NCBI RefSeq assembly: GCF_000635915.2
Contig: NZ_CP015614.1
Span: 2,215,501-2,279,500, forward strand
Direction of reading: 5' to 3'
Length of the DNA stretch: 64,000 nucleotides
DNA from: Brevundimonas naejangsanensis
GTDB taxonomy: Bacteria; Pseudomonadota; Alphaproteobacteria; Caulobacterales; Caulobacteraceae
The notes beneath the pieces are model-generated. The model saw nothing but the letters and a program-made list of their open reading frames with translations, was not told the DNA's origin and did no database searches. This document shows positions 1 through 7,983 of the stretch, piece after piece (the stretch's first letter is position 1; each line of letters starts with the position of its first letter). The position numbers and the translations under genes are program-made.

Positions 1-38
1 AAGGACGCGCGCGCGCCCAAGAGCTAAGAAGGGGCGTC

Positions 39-629
39 ATGACCCAATCCGCTGAAGACATCGCCGCCGCCCGCCGCATTCCCCTGCCGCGCCCCGGCGT
101 CGGTCAGGACAAGGCGCGCCTGGCCGAAATCCTGCGCGTCGATCATGCGGGCGAGTTCGCCGCGGTCCACATCTACCGCGCCCAGCGCGCCGTGCTGGAA
201 GGCCGCAAGGGCAAGGACGCCATCGCCGCCGACCTGACCGAGATGGAAGGGCACGAGGCCGTCCACCTGGCCCGCTTCGAGGCGCTGCTGACCGAAAACC
301 GGGTGCGCCCGACGGCCATGATCCCGCTGTGGAAGCTGGCGGCCACGGCGCTGGGCGCCGGCACCGCCCTGATTTCGGAGAAGGCCGCCCACGCCTGCAC
401 CGAGGCGGTCGAGAGCGTCATCGAGAAACACTACGCCGACCAGATCGAGGAGGTCCGCGAGCGCGACCCCGAACTGGCCGCCGAACTGACCAAGTTCCGC
501 GAAGAGGAACTGGCCCACCACGACCACGCCATCGAGCACGGCAGCCGCGAAGCGCCCGCCTATCGCCTGCTCAGCAGCGTCATCAAGGTCGGCTGCAAGG
601 CCGCCATCAAGATCAGCGAACGCATCTAG
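39..629 (+). CDS. coq7: demethoxyubiquinone hydroxylase Coq7
   Basis: 196 residues. Di-iron monooxygenase of ubiquinone biosynthesis that hydroxylates demethoxyubiquinone at the cytoplasmic face of the inner membrane. Two ExxH iron motifs are visible, E73-A-V-H76 and E157-L-A-H160, plus E39 in the HAGE segment, in the order expected of the four-helix Coq7 fold. The length is that of the short bacterial form. The ATG follows an AAGGGG ribosome site. The bases before it (1-27) read as the last eight codons and stop of an upstream gene on the same strand, too little to name. Other ubiquinone genes (ubiB, ubiE) lie near 50 kb. Confidence 0.95.
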   Translation: MTQSAEDIAAARRIPLPRPGVGQDKARLAEILRVDHAGEFAAVHIYRAQRAVLEGRKGKDAIAADLTEMEGHEAVHLARFEALLTENRVRPTAMIPLWKLAATALGAGTALISEKAAHACTEAVESVIEKHYADQIEEVRERDPELAAELTKFREEELAHHDHAIEHGSREAPAYRLLSSVIKVGCKAAIKISERI

Positions 630-630
630 A

Positions 631-803
631 GCCCTTCTCCCCTTGAGGGAGAAGGTGGCTCGCGCAGCGAGACGGATGAGGGGTGTCGACGCGACATTCA
701 GCAAGGATGCGGCGACGGCGTGATCAAACCTTTAGGCCGCCGCGATGACACCCCTCATCCGAGCGCCTTGCGGCGCCCACCTTCTCCCCCAAGGGGAGAA
801 GGA
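631..803. repeat. long inverted repeat, family A copy 1
   Basis: Left arm 632-685 and right arm 746-802 are near-perfect reverse complements, and each arm also holds its own small hairpin (CTTCTCCCCTT with AGGGAGAAG). The centre is unrelated sequence. The element fills the space between the convergent coq7 and FKBP genes. A second copy is at 39531-39702. It may act as a bidirectional terminator or mRNA end, but that is inference. Confidence 0.85.
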
Positions 804-810
804 AGACGCT

Positions 811-1353
811 TTACCCCATCGCCTGGCCGACGCCTCGGCCGCCGCCGGGCACGGGGGCCACGTCCAGCAGCTTGAGGCGGAACACCAGCACGGCGTTGCC
901 GGGGATCATCGGCGGGCCGCCCATCTCGCCGTAGCCCAGCTCGGGCGGCAGGAAGAGGATCCACTCGTCGCCCGGTTTCATCATCTGCAGGGCCTCGGTC
1001 CAGCCGGGCACCACGCCTTCGGGCGAGAAGACCGCCGGGGCGCCGCGCTTGAACGAGCTGTCGAACACCGTGCCGTCCGTCAGCGTGCCCTCATAGTCGA
1101 CCTTGACCAGGTCGTTGCGGTCGGGACTGACGCCGCCCGCCGGACCGGAGGCCACGACCTTGTACTGCAGGCCGGACGGCAGGGTCTTCACCCCCTCTTC
1201 GGAGGCGTTCTGCTTCATGAAGGCGGCGGATTCGGCGGCGTTCTTGGCCAGGTCCTCGGGCGCGGCGGCCGGGCGGCCGCAGGCGGCCAGAGCCAAAAGG
1301 GCGGTCGCGGCGAGGGCGGCGACGGCGGGGCGTTTAGCCCATGCGAAGTTCAT
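811..1353 (-). CDS. FKBP-type peptidyl-prolyl isomerase lipoprotein
   Basis: 180 residues. An N-terminal signal ends in an LAAC lipobox with Cys25, so it is a probable lipoprotein facing the periplasm. Residues of about 55-170 form a single FKBP domain, recognisable from VDYEGTLTDGTVFDSS, the VVPGWTEALQMMKPGDEW stretch and ELGYGE, which line the isomerase pocket. Role: proline isomerisation and folding of envelope proteins. Its ATG lies inside the end of the threonine dehydratase gene (20 bp overlap), so the two are probably co-transcribed and translationally coupled. Its 3' end runs up to inverted repeat family A. Confidence 0.9.
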   Translation of the reverse strand: MNFAWAKRPAVAALAATALLALAACGRPAAAPEDLAKNAAESAAFMKQNASEEGVKTLPSGLQYKVVASGPAGGVSPDRNDLVKVDYEGTLTDGTVFDSSFKRGAPAVFSPEGVVPGWTEALQMMKPGDEWILFLPPELGYGEMGGPPMIPGNAVLVFRLKLLDVAPVPGGGRGVGQAMG

Positions 1354-2536
1354 AACCCTGGTCCTTCAAGGCGGCGCCGATTTCCTCGGCATGACGGGCG
1401 TCGCGGGTCTCGACCATGATGTCGAACTCGGCGCCCTTGGCGGGCACGTCCAGCGCCAGCCGGTTGTGCACGACGTCGATGATGTTGCCGCCCAGACCGC
1501 CGATCACGGCGGCCATGGCCGACAGCATGCCGGGGCGGTCGTCGCCCAGGATGCGATAGACGATCAGGCGTTTCTCGCGGACCATTTCGCGGTTCAGCAC
1601 CACGGCCAGCATGCGCGCGTCGATATTGCCGCCGGTCAGTTCGACGCCGATCTTCATGCCCTTGAAGCGCTCGGGATTGGCCAGGATGGCGGCCAGGCCG
1701 CCCGCCCCGGCGCCCTCGGCCACCGTCTTCTCCAGCGTCGCCAGCAGGGCCACGCCCTTTTCGAAATCCGCCTCCTCGCAGACGAAGACCTCGTCGATCA
1801 GGCTGTCGGCCAGGGCGAAGGGGATTTCGCCCACGGCCTTGATGGCGATGCCCTCGGCGATGGTCTGGCCGCTGCATTTGGCGGGCTCGCCGCGACGCCG
1901 CGCGGTGAAGGACGGATACCGGGCCGCCTCGACGCCGAAGATCTTGATGTCCGGCCTGATGGCCTTGGCCGCGATGGCGCTGCCGGCGATCAGACCGCCG
2001 CCGCCGATGGGGATGATCAGGGCGTCCAGATCGGGCGCGTCCTCGACGAACTCTAGGCCGCAGACCCCCTGCCCCGCCACGATGCCTTCATCGTCGAAGG
2101 CCGAGACGAAGACGTAGCCGTGCTCGGCCTGGAGCCGCTTGGCCTCCTCGGTCGAGGCCGAGAAGTCGAGGCCGTGGATGACCACATTGGCGCCATGGGC
2201 GCGGGTGCCGTCCACCTTCACGAAGGGAGTGCCCTCGGGCATGACGATGGTCACCGGCACGCCGAGGCGGCCGCCGTGGTAGGCCAGAGCCTGGGCGTGG
2301 TTGCCCGCCGAGGCGGCGACGACGCCGCGCTTCTTCTCGTCCGGCGTCAGCTGCATCAGCCGGTTCAGGGCGCCGCGCTCCTTGAAGCTGCCGGTGAAGT
2401 GCAGATTGTCGAACTTGATCCAGATTTCGGCGCCGGTCAGTTGCGATAAGCGGCGGGAATAACGAACGGGCGTGCGGTCGACCTGGCCGGCGATGCGTTT
2501 TTGCGCCTCGCGGATGTCGTCGATGGTGACGGTCAT
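1334..2536 (-). CDS. ilvA: threonine ammonia-lyase (PLP), with ACT domain
   Basis: 400 residues. Fold-type II PLP enzyme that deaminates threonine (and possibly serine) to 2-oxobutyrate. The PLP lysine is K52 in TGSFKERGA, and the phosphate-binding loop is the GGGGL run near residue 178. A C-terminal ACT-type domain (about 325-400) starts after VYRILGDDRPGM, as in the single-ACT TdcB/IlvA2 class rather than the long two-ACT E. coli IlvA. It could therefore serve isoleucine synthesis or threonine catabolism. It overlaps the downstream FKBP gene. Confidence 0.92.
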   Translation of the reverse strand: MTVTIDDIREAQKRIAGQVDRTPVRYSRRLSQLTGAEIWIKFDNLHFTGSFKERGALNRLMQLTPDEKKRGVVAASAGNHAQALAYHGGRLGVPVTIVMPEGTPFVKVDGTRAHGANVVIHGLDFSASTEEAKRLQAEHGYVFVSAFDDEGIVAGQGVCGLEFVEDAPDLDALIIPIGGGGLIAGSAIAAKAIRPDIKIFGVEAARYPSFTARRRGEPAKCSGQTIAEGIAIKAVGEIPFALADSLIDEVFVCEEADFEKGVALLATLEKTVAEGAGAGGLAAILANPERFKGMKIGVELTGGNIDARMLAVVLNREMVREKRLIVYRILGDDRPGMLSAMAAVIGGLGGNIIDVVHNRLALDVPAKGAEFDIMVETRDARHAEEIGAALKDQGYELRMG

Positions 2537-2687
2537 GAAGTCCCTAGAACACTGTGGCCGGCCTCTGTCGTCCGGTCTGCTGCGCCTCTTGTGGAACAGG
2601 CTGCGGCGGCGGGCAACCTTGACTCACCCGTGCGACGGGGCTCATGCCGGAACACGCCTGATCGAGCAAAGCCGGAGCCGACCCACG

Positions 2688-3224
2688 ATGACCGACCGCC
2701 CCTCGAACGCGCGCCGCCCGCGCCGCATCGCCCTCGCCGCCGTCGCCCTCGCCGGCCTGACGCTGGCCGCCTGCGCCACCACGCCGATGGGCGGCGGGAC
2801 CAGCGGCCCGGCCGTGTTCACGGCCGACGATTTCGCCTGGTCCGCCCGCGCCGGCCAAGGCTCGATCAACGGCCGCGTCGAATTCATTCAGGACGGCCGC
2901 GCCTTCCAGTGCGTCGGCAATGTCGGCCTCATCCCCGACACCCCCTACACCCGCGCCCGCATGCAGCGCCTGTACGGATCGACCGATCGCGCCGCCGTGC
3001 CGGCCGCCGTGGTGCGCGCCCGTTCCGCCGGCGAACAGGGCGCGGACTATCGGTCGTTCGAGCGCGCGGAAGCCTGCACCGACAACGGGTTCCGCTTCAC
3101 CGGCCTGCCCGACGGCGGCTGGTTCCTGATCTCCCCGGTCAAGGCGGGAGACGAGATCGTGGTGGTGATGCGACGGGTCCAGACCCGCGGCGGGCGCGCG
3201 ATCAACGTCAACCTTGGCCATTGA
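2688..3224 (+). CDS. putative lipoprotein of unknown function
   Basis: 178 residues from the ATG at 2688. A longer in-frame opening to 2472 lacks a signal-like start and runs antisense over ilvA, so I reject it. Basic N-terminus, hydrophobic stretch, then a LAACATT lipobox give a lipoprotein of about 155 mature residues. The mature part has YGSTDRAAVP and a C-terminal segment (FTGLPDGGWFLISPVKAGDE) that resembles a small beta-sandwich of the carboxypeptidase-regulatory kind. Two cysteines outside the lipobox could form a disulfide. Function not recognised. Confidence 0.75.
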   Translation: MTDRPSNARRPRRIALAAVALAGLTLAACATTPMGGGTSGPAVFTADDFAWSARAGQGSINGRVEFIQDGRAFQCVGNVGLIPDTPYTRARMQRLYGSTDRAAVPAAVVRARSAGEQGADYRSFERAEACTDNGFRFTGLPDGGWFLISPVKAGDEIVVVMRRVQTRGGRAINVNLGH

Positions 3225-3325
3225 CAACGCAGGCGAATTACAAAATCAGACCGGCGTTCGCCATCCTTTGGCCTTATCGGGCCGCTCTCTGACTCGTCCG
3301 CTACAGGACAGTCGGGAGCGTATTT

Positions 3326-3589
3326 TTGTCCCAGCATAACATCGTGGGCTCCGAGGCCTTCAGCAATCGACAGTATGTGCTGATCACGCACGTCAGATCG
3401 AGCGGTTCACGCCGCCGTCGCGCGCGCGCCATGACCGCCTATGTGGTGGTCGCGGTCCTGGCCCTGTCGGCGGGCGCCGCCGCGGCCGCCTTCGCCCTGG
3501 GGCCCTTCCTGGTGGGGACGCCGGCGAGCTCGGCTACGCCCGCGGCCGAGGCGCCTTCGCCCAGCCTGCCGACGCCGCCCGCCCCCTGA
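3326..3589 (+). CDS. small single-pass membrane protein, probable TTG start
   Basis: 87 residues from a TTG at 3326, seven bases after a GGGAG ribosome site. The next candidate is the ATG at 3431. The N-terminal half is basic (SRRRRARA), followed by one membrane helix (about 37-62) and a Pro/Ala/Ser-rich tail. No known domain. The polar 35-residue head would be lost with the ATG start. The TTG choice rests only on the ribosome site, so confidence is moderate. Confidence 0.5.
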   Translation: MSQHNIVGSEAFSNRQYVLITHVRSSGSRRRRARAMTAYVVVAVLALSAGAAAAAFALGPFLVGTPASSATPAAEAPSPSLPTPPAP

Positions 3590-3652
3590 TCCGAGCCCTC
3601 GCGCGGCGGACCCCGTGCGTCAGCATGTCCGATCAATGCGCTTGCAAGTGCG

Positions 3653-3665
3653 AGTGATTATTACT
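3653..3665. promoter_or_regulatory. imperfect palindrome upstream of binding-protein gene, Fur-like
   Basis: AGTGATTATTACT is an AT-rich imperfect dyad (10 of 13 positions symmetric) in otherwise GC-rich DNA, preceded by TGCGAG, 23 bp before the start of the iron-type binding-protein gene. Its look and place fit an iron-responsive Fur-family operator, but no consensus was computed. Confidence 0.35.
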
Positions 3666-3687
3666 ATCCCATCCATCTTGACGATGC

Positions 3688-4857
3688 ATGGGAATGAGAC
3701 GCTTGACGACCGGAGCTGCGACCCCATTGAAACCGGGCCGTCGCGCCCTTCTGCTGGGCGCGGCCGCCCTGTTAGCCGCCGGACCCGGCGCTTGCGCGCG
3801 GCGTGATGAGGCCGCGCCGTCGTCGCTGCTGACGGACCTGCGCGACCGGCCCGTGGCGATCACCCCCCCGGTGACGAAGCTGTCGATCGACGACAGCCGT
3901 TTCCTGATCGCCCTGTCGCTGATCCACCCCGATCCGGTCAGCCTGCTGGCCGCCTGGGCCGGCGACGTGAACCGGCTCAGCCCGGAAATCTACGCCGCCT
4001 ATCTGGAGAAATCCCCGGCGCTGGCCAGCCTGCCCAAGACGCCCAGTTCGGCCGCCGCCTTCAACGTCGAGGCGGTGCTGGGCGCCCAGCCGCAGGTCGC
4101 CCTGGTGTCGCTGGATTCCGGCCCGACCGACGCCCAGACGGGGCAACTGGAACAGGCGGGCGTGCGCGTCGCCTATATCGACTTCTTCCAGCACCCGTTC
4201 CAGAACCAGCCGCGCAGCCTGAGCCTGCTGGGCGCCATGATCGGCCGCGAGGAAAAGGCCGAAGCCTACAACGCCTTCCGCGCCGCCAAGCTGAAAACCA
4301 TCGCCGAGCGCGTCGCCGGGCTGACGGACGCGCAGAAGCCGACCGTCTTCCTGGAGGCCCACGCGGGCAACGGGCCGGACTGTTGCAACTCGGTCGGGGC
4401 CGGGAACATCGGCGACTATCTGACCTTCGTCGGCGCCCGCAACATCGGCGCCGAGGTGCTGAAACAGCCGTCGGGCAAGCTCAACCTGGAGTTCGTGGTC
4501 GAGCGCGATCCCGACATCTACATCGCCACCGGCGGCCCGCACCTGGAGAAGACCGGCGGCTTCGTCGTCGGTCCGAAATACGACGCCGAGACCTCGCGCG
4601 CCTCGCTGCGCCGCGTGGCCGGACGGCGCGGCCTGTCGACCCTTAAGGCGGTGCGCGAGGGCAAGGTGCACGGCCTGTCGCACCAGCTGATCAACTCGCC
4701 CATCGACATCGTCGCCACAGAGGTGCTGGCCAAGTGGATCCAGCCCGAGCTGTTCGCCGATCTGGACCCGCGCGCCACGCTGGACGCGATCAACAAGGAC
4801 TTCCTGGCCGTCCCCTATCGCGGGGACTACTGGACCGATCTGGTCCCCACTGCCTGA
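3688..4857 (+). CDS. ABC transporter periplasmic substrate-binding protein, FecB/BtuF type
   Basis: 389 residues. Captures an iron chelate, haem or corrinoid in the periplasm for an ABC importer. A long basic N-terminus (RRALLLGAAALLAAG) followed by GACARR suggests an exported, possibly lipid-anchored protein. The body has the two-lobe class III layout with one long linking helix near residue 190. An unusual NGPDCCNSVG segment carries adjacent cysteines near residue 230. The start could be the ATG at 3688 or 3694. Followed by a YncE-like gene 35 bp on, and convergent with its probable ATPase and permease. The substrate cannot be read from the sequence; the neighbouring esterase favours a siderophore. 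Confidence 0.85.
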   Translation: MGMRRLTTGAATPLKPGRRALLLGAAALLAAGPGACARRDEAAPSSLLTDLRDRPVAITPPVTKLSIDDSRFLIALSLIHPDPVSLLAAWAGDVNRLSPEIYAAYLEKSPALASLPKTPSSAAAFNVEAVLGAQPQVALVSLDSGPTDAQTGQLEQAGVRVAYIDFFQHPFQNQPRSLSLLGAMIGREEKAEAYNAFRAAKLKTIAERVAGLTDAQKPTVFLEAHAGNGPDCCNSVGAGNIGDYLTFVGARNIGAEVLKQPSGKLNLEFVVERDPDIYIATGGPHLEKTGGFVVGPKYDAETSRASLRRVAGRRGLSTLKAVREGKVHGLSHQLINSPIDIVATEVLAKWIQPELFADLDPRATLDAINKDFLAVPYRGDYWTDLVPTA

Positions 4858-4892
4858 TATTGCGCCGCCTGATTTCACCACGGAGAACCGCC

Positions 4893-5963
4893 ATGACCAC
4901 CCTGCGCCACGGCCTGATGACCGTCGCCGCCTTCGCCGCCCTGGCGATCGCGTCGACCGCCTCGGCCCAGACGATCGAGAAGACCGTCAAGGTCGCCCCC
5001 GGCGGCCTTTATGAGATCGTCTTCAACCCGGCCGACAACGACCTCTATGTCGCCGCCGTCGGCCCGCGCGGCGCCAATCAGGCCCAGATCGTTCGCCTGC
5101 AGGGCCAGAGCCTGGCGCCGGAGTCCTCGGTCGACGTCTCGGCCAATCCGCTCTACGGCCTGAACCTGAACACCCGAACCCAGGTCCTGTACGGCACCGA
5201 CACCCGCGCGGGCGCGGTCACGGCCATCAACGCCCGCACGGGCGAAGTCATCGCCACCATCCGCAACGGCGACGAAGAAGGCGCTCACGTCCGCCAGGTC
5301 GTCGTCGATGAGGCGAACAACAAGGTCTACGTCAGCGTCGTCGGCGGCGAGGCGGGCGACGCCGCCAAGCCGAACCTGATCTGGGTCATCGACGGCGCGA
5401 CCAACACGGTCGATCGCACCATCACCGCCACCGTCGGCGGCCTGACGGGCGCGGCGTTCGATCCCGCGACCAACCGCCTCTACGTCACGGGCATGAGCAG
5501 CAATGAAGTCGCCGCCATCGACCTGGCCACCGGCGAGACGGTCGGCAAATGGCCGTCGCACGGCGATTCCGCCATCAACGTCGCCGTCGATTCCGAAGGT
5601 CGCCGCCTGTTCGTCGCCAACCAGAAGTCGGGCGAGCTGACAGTGCTGAACGCCGACACCGGCGCCCTGATCCACAAAGCCGCCACCGGCGCGGGCGCGT
5701 TGAGCGTCGCCTATAACGGCGCGGTCAAGCAGATCTACGTCGCCAACCGTCAGGCGGGCACGGTGACGGTGCTGGATTCGGACACCTATGCCGTGAAGGC
5801 GAACCTTGAGACCGGGACCTTCCCCCAGACCATCGCCATCGATCGCGCGACCAACGCCGTCTACGTCTCGAACAAGGCGCGCGGCCTGCCGCGCGGCGCC
5901 CCGGCCGGCACGCCGGTCCCGGTCGACCCGACCGGCGACGTAGTGACGCTGATCCGTCCCTGA
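4893..5963 (+). CDS. YncE-family exported seven-bladed beta-propeller protein
   Basis: 356 residues. A cleavable signal (ASTASAQT, mature end near residue 27) is followed by repeated blades with motifs of the kind NRLYVTGMSSNEVAAID, NKVYVSVVGG and KQIYVANRQAGTVTVLD. E. coli YncE is an iron-repressed periplasmic propeller beside a TonB receptor, so its place behind an iron-type binding protein fits. It starts 35 bp after that gene, with a GGAGA ribosome site, and the pair ends at a strong terminator. The exact role of the family is unsettled; DNA or ligand binding has been proposed. Confidence 0.85.
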   Translation: MTTLRHGLMTVAAFAALAIASTASAQTIEKTVKVAPGGLYEIVFNPADNDLYVAAVGPRGANQAQIVRLQGQSLAPESSVDVSANPLYGLNLNTRTQVLYGTDTRAGAVTAINARTGEVIATIRNGDEEGAHVRQVVVDEANNKVYVSVVGGEAGDAAKPNLIWVIDGATNTVDRTITATVGGLTGAAFDPATNRLYVTGMSSNEVAAIDLATGETVGKWPSHGDSAINVAVDSEGRRLFVANQKSGELTVLNADTGALIHKAATGAGALSVAYNGAVKQIYVANRQAGTVTVLDSDTYAVKANLETGTFPQTIAIDRATNAVYVSNKARGLPRGAPAGTPVPVDPTGDVVTLIRP

Positions 5964-5984
5964 TCCTGAAGTGAGCCCATAAGG

Positions 5985-6018
5985 AAAGGCCCGGCCGCAG
6001 AAGCAGCCGGGCCTTTTT
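5985..6018 (+). terminator. Rho-independent terminator after the YncE gene
   Basis: An 11-bp stem with arms AAAGGCCCGGC and GCCGGGCCTTT and a 10-base loop, running into a T tract. The left arm begins with A residues, so it may also serve the convergent ATPase gene. Confidence 0.85.
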
Positions 6019-6037
6019 GTCGGATGACGCTGACTGG

Positions 6038-6826
6038 TCAGCTCGTCAGCACGTCGTCGATCATCACCTGCAGCACGCCGCGATCGCAGCGCTGGACGCG
6101 GGCCGAGACGCGATAGACCTCAGCCAGGATGGCGGGCGTGACGGCTTCGTCCGGCGTCCCGAAGGCGACCAGCCGCCCCTTGGCCATGACGGCGATCCGG
6201 TCCGAGACGCGCGCCGCCGCCTGAAGATCGTGCAGCACGATCATCACCGTCATGCCCCGCTCGGCCGCCGCCTCTCGCGCCAGGTCCAGCACGCGCAGTT
6301 GATAGTGCAGGTCCAGGGCGCTGGTCGGCTCGTCCAGCAGCAGCAGGCGCGGCTCGCGCGCCAGGGCCTGGGCCAGGCCCGCCAGCTGTTTCTGGCCGCC
6401 TGACAGCCGGTCCAGACGCTGCCCGGCCAGAGCCTCAGCGCCGATGCGTTGCAGCACCTCATAGGCGCGCTCGACCGCCTGTTGGTCGGTGAAGCTGGCG
6501 CCGCCCAGCGGCGTGGCGCGGATCGAGGCGACCACCGTCTCCAGCACGCTCAGGGCCACGCCCTGCGGCAGGGTCTGGGGCATGTAGGTTACGCGTTTGG
6601 CTCGGTCGGCCAGCGACAGGCCGGTCAGCTCCGTCTCGTCCAGCCGGATCGTCCCGTGGGCTGGGATCAGACCAGCGAGGGCCCGCAGGAAGGTGCTTTT
6701 GCCCGCGCCGTTCGGGCCGACCACCGACACCACCTCGCCGGGGCTGAGCAGCGGCAGGGTGAGGCCCTCGACGATGGGGCGGCCGCCATAGCCGGCGCTG
6801 AGGTTCTGGATATCCAGCCCGCTCAT
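6038..6826 (-). CDS. ABC transporter ATP-binding protein, FecE/HmuV type
   Basis: 262 residues. Walker A GPNGAGKS (38-45), signature LSGGQ (141-145), Walker B LLLLDEP (161-167) and switch His in VLHDLQAAAR are all present, so it should be an active ATPase. The type is that of iron-siderophore, haem or B12 importers. Its ATG overlaps the permease stop by 4 bp (ATGA), giving coupled translation. It converges on the YncE gene across a shared terminator. I start it at the ATG in the overlap and treat longer frames as artefact. Confidence 0.93.
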   Translation of the reverse strand: MSGLDIQNLSAGYGGRPIVEGLTLPLLSPGEVVSVVGPNGAGKSTFLRALAGLIPAHGTIRLDETELTGLSLADRAKRVTYMPQTLPQGVALSVLETVVASIRATPLGGASFTDQQAVERAYEVLQRIGAEALAGQRLDRLSGGQKQLAGLAQALAREPRLLLLDEPTSALDLHYQLRVLDLAREAAAERGMTVMIVLHDLQAAARVSDRIAVMAKGRLVAFGTPDEAVTPAILAEVYRVSARVQRCDRGVLQVMIDDVLTS

Positions 6827-7953
6827 GCCCGTCCTCCGTTGCGGAAGATCAGCACGAGGAAGACCGGCACCCCGATCACGGCGGTGACAATGCCGACCGG
6901 CATCAGCACGCCCGGCACGATGATCTTGGACGCCGCCGAGGCCAGCGACATGATGACGGCGCCGGACAGGATGCTGGCGGGCAGGAAGAAGCGGTGATCC
7001 TCGCCCACCAGCAGGCGGGCGATGTGCGGCCCGACCAGACCGATGAAGCCGATGGCGCCGACAAAGGCCACGGCCGTCGCCGACAACAGGCTGACCCGCA
7101 GCAGCGACAGGAAGCGCAGGCGCTTCACGTCGACGCCAAAGCTCATGGCCCGGTCCTCGCCGAGGCGAAGCGCCGTCAGGCCGCGAGAGGACAACAGGGA
7201 AAAGGGCGCCACAGCCGCCAGCACTAGGCCCAGCGCCCCGACATTGCCCCAGGTGGCGCGCGACAGCGAGCCCATGGTCCAGAACACCAGCTGCTGCAGC
7301 GCCTCGGCCGAGGACAGGAACTGCACCAGCGCCGTCAGGGCGTTGAAGGCGAAGACCAGGGCGATGCCGAACAGGACGATGTTCTCGACGCCCGAGCCCT
7401 TCATCCGCGCCAGGGCCTGAAGCGCCAGCACCGAGCCGAAAGCGAAGACGAAGGCGTTCAGCGGCACCAGCCAGTCGGCGCCGATGAAGCTGGCTCCCAC
7501 CCCAAGCACGATGGCCAGGGAGGCGCCGAAGGAGGCGGCCGAGGACACGCCTAGCGTAAAGGGGCTGGCCAGCGGATTGTTCAGCACCGTCTGCATCTCG
7601 GCCCCGGCCAGGGCCAGGGCGGCGCCGACCATCATCGCCATCAGGGCGTAGGGCAGGCGCACCTGCCAGACGATGGCCTGCTGGGCCGTGGTCAGACTGG
7701 ACGGGTCGAACACGCCCTGAAGCACCGTCAGAGGCGACATCGACGACGGCCCGGTCACCACGTCCAGGAGCAGGCTGCACAGGGCCAGAGCCGCCAGCCC
7801 GCCGATGGCCAGGAACCGTAAGCGCACGTCGCGCCCATAGGCGGCGATCGCGTCGGGCGTGGCGCCGGGCGTCGCGCCGGAGGCCGCCTTGGACGCGACA
7901 GGTTCGAGACTCGCCAACAGCACACTCCATTCAGCGACTGCGTCGCAATACAT
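6823..7953 (-). CDS. ABC transporter permease, FecCD/BtuC family
   Basis: 376 residues from the ATG at 7953, with about nine to ten membrane helices. Family marks include GAALALAGAEMQTVLNNPLASPFTLGV-type sequence after the first helices and GFIGLVGPHIARLLVG near the C-terminus. The protein forms the inner-membrane channel with the downstream ATPase. The start is uncertain: the ATG at 7953 lies inside an 18-bp palindrome and has no ribosome site, and a GTG at 7923 would drop ten residues. Only 30 bp separate the ATG from the divergent esterase ATG, which is too little for two promoters. Confidence 0.9.
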   Translation of the reverse strand: MYCDAVAEWSVLLASLEPVASKAASGATPGATPDAIAAYGRDVRLRFLAIGGLAALALCSLLLDVVTGPSSMSPLTVLQGVFDPSSLTTAQQAIVWQVRLPYALMAMMVGAALALAGAEMQTVLNNPLASPFTLGVSSAASFGASLAIVLGVGASFIGADWLVPLNAFVFAFGSVLALQALARMKGSGVENIVLFGIALVFAFNALTALVQFLSSAEALQQLVFWTMGSLSRATWGNVGALGLVLAAVAPFSLLSSRGLTALRLGEDRAMSFGVDVKRLRFLSLLRVSLLSATAVAFVGAIGFIGLVGPHIARLLVGEDHRFFLPASILSGAVIMSLASAASKIIVPGVLMPVGIVTAVIGVPVFLVLIFRNGGRA

Positions 7954-7968
7954 CTCGGGGCCGAGATG
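7934..7968. promoter_or_regulatory. two palindromes in the divergent permease/esterase control region
   Basis: Positions 7951-7968 form CATCTCGG-GG-CCGAGATG, a perfect 8-2-8 dyad. Positions 7934-7946 form GCGAC-TGC-GTCGC, a perfect 5-3-5 dyad. Both fall between, or at the very start of, divergent transport and esterase genes, so they are good operator candidates. The regulator is unknown; Fur-like for the second is a guess. Confidence 0.5.
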
Positions 7969-7983
7969 GGCTAGGGTGAAGCC

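Noticed and set aside
2472..2687. N-terminal extension of the lipoprotein gene at 2688
   Set aside because: It is antisense to ilvA and hides the signal peptide.
6038..7930. Long frame fused to the ATPase
   Set aside because: The stretch before the ATG at 6826 is the permease gene read in the wrong frame.
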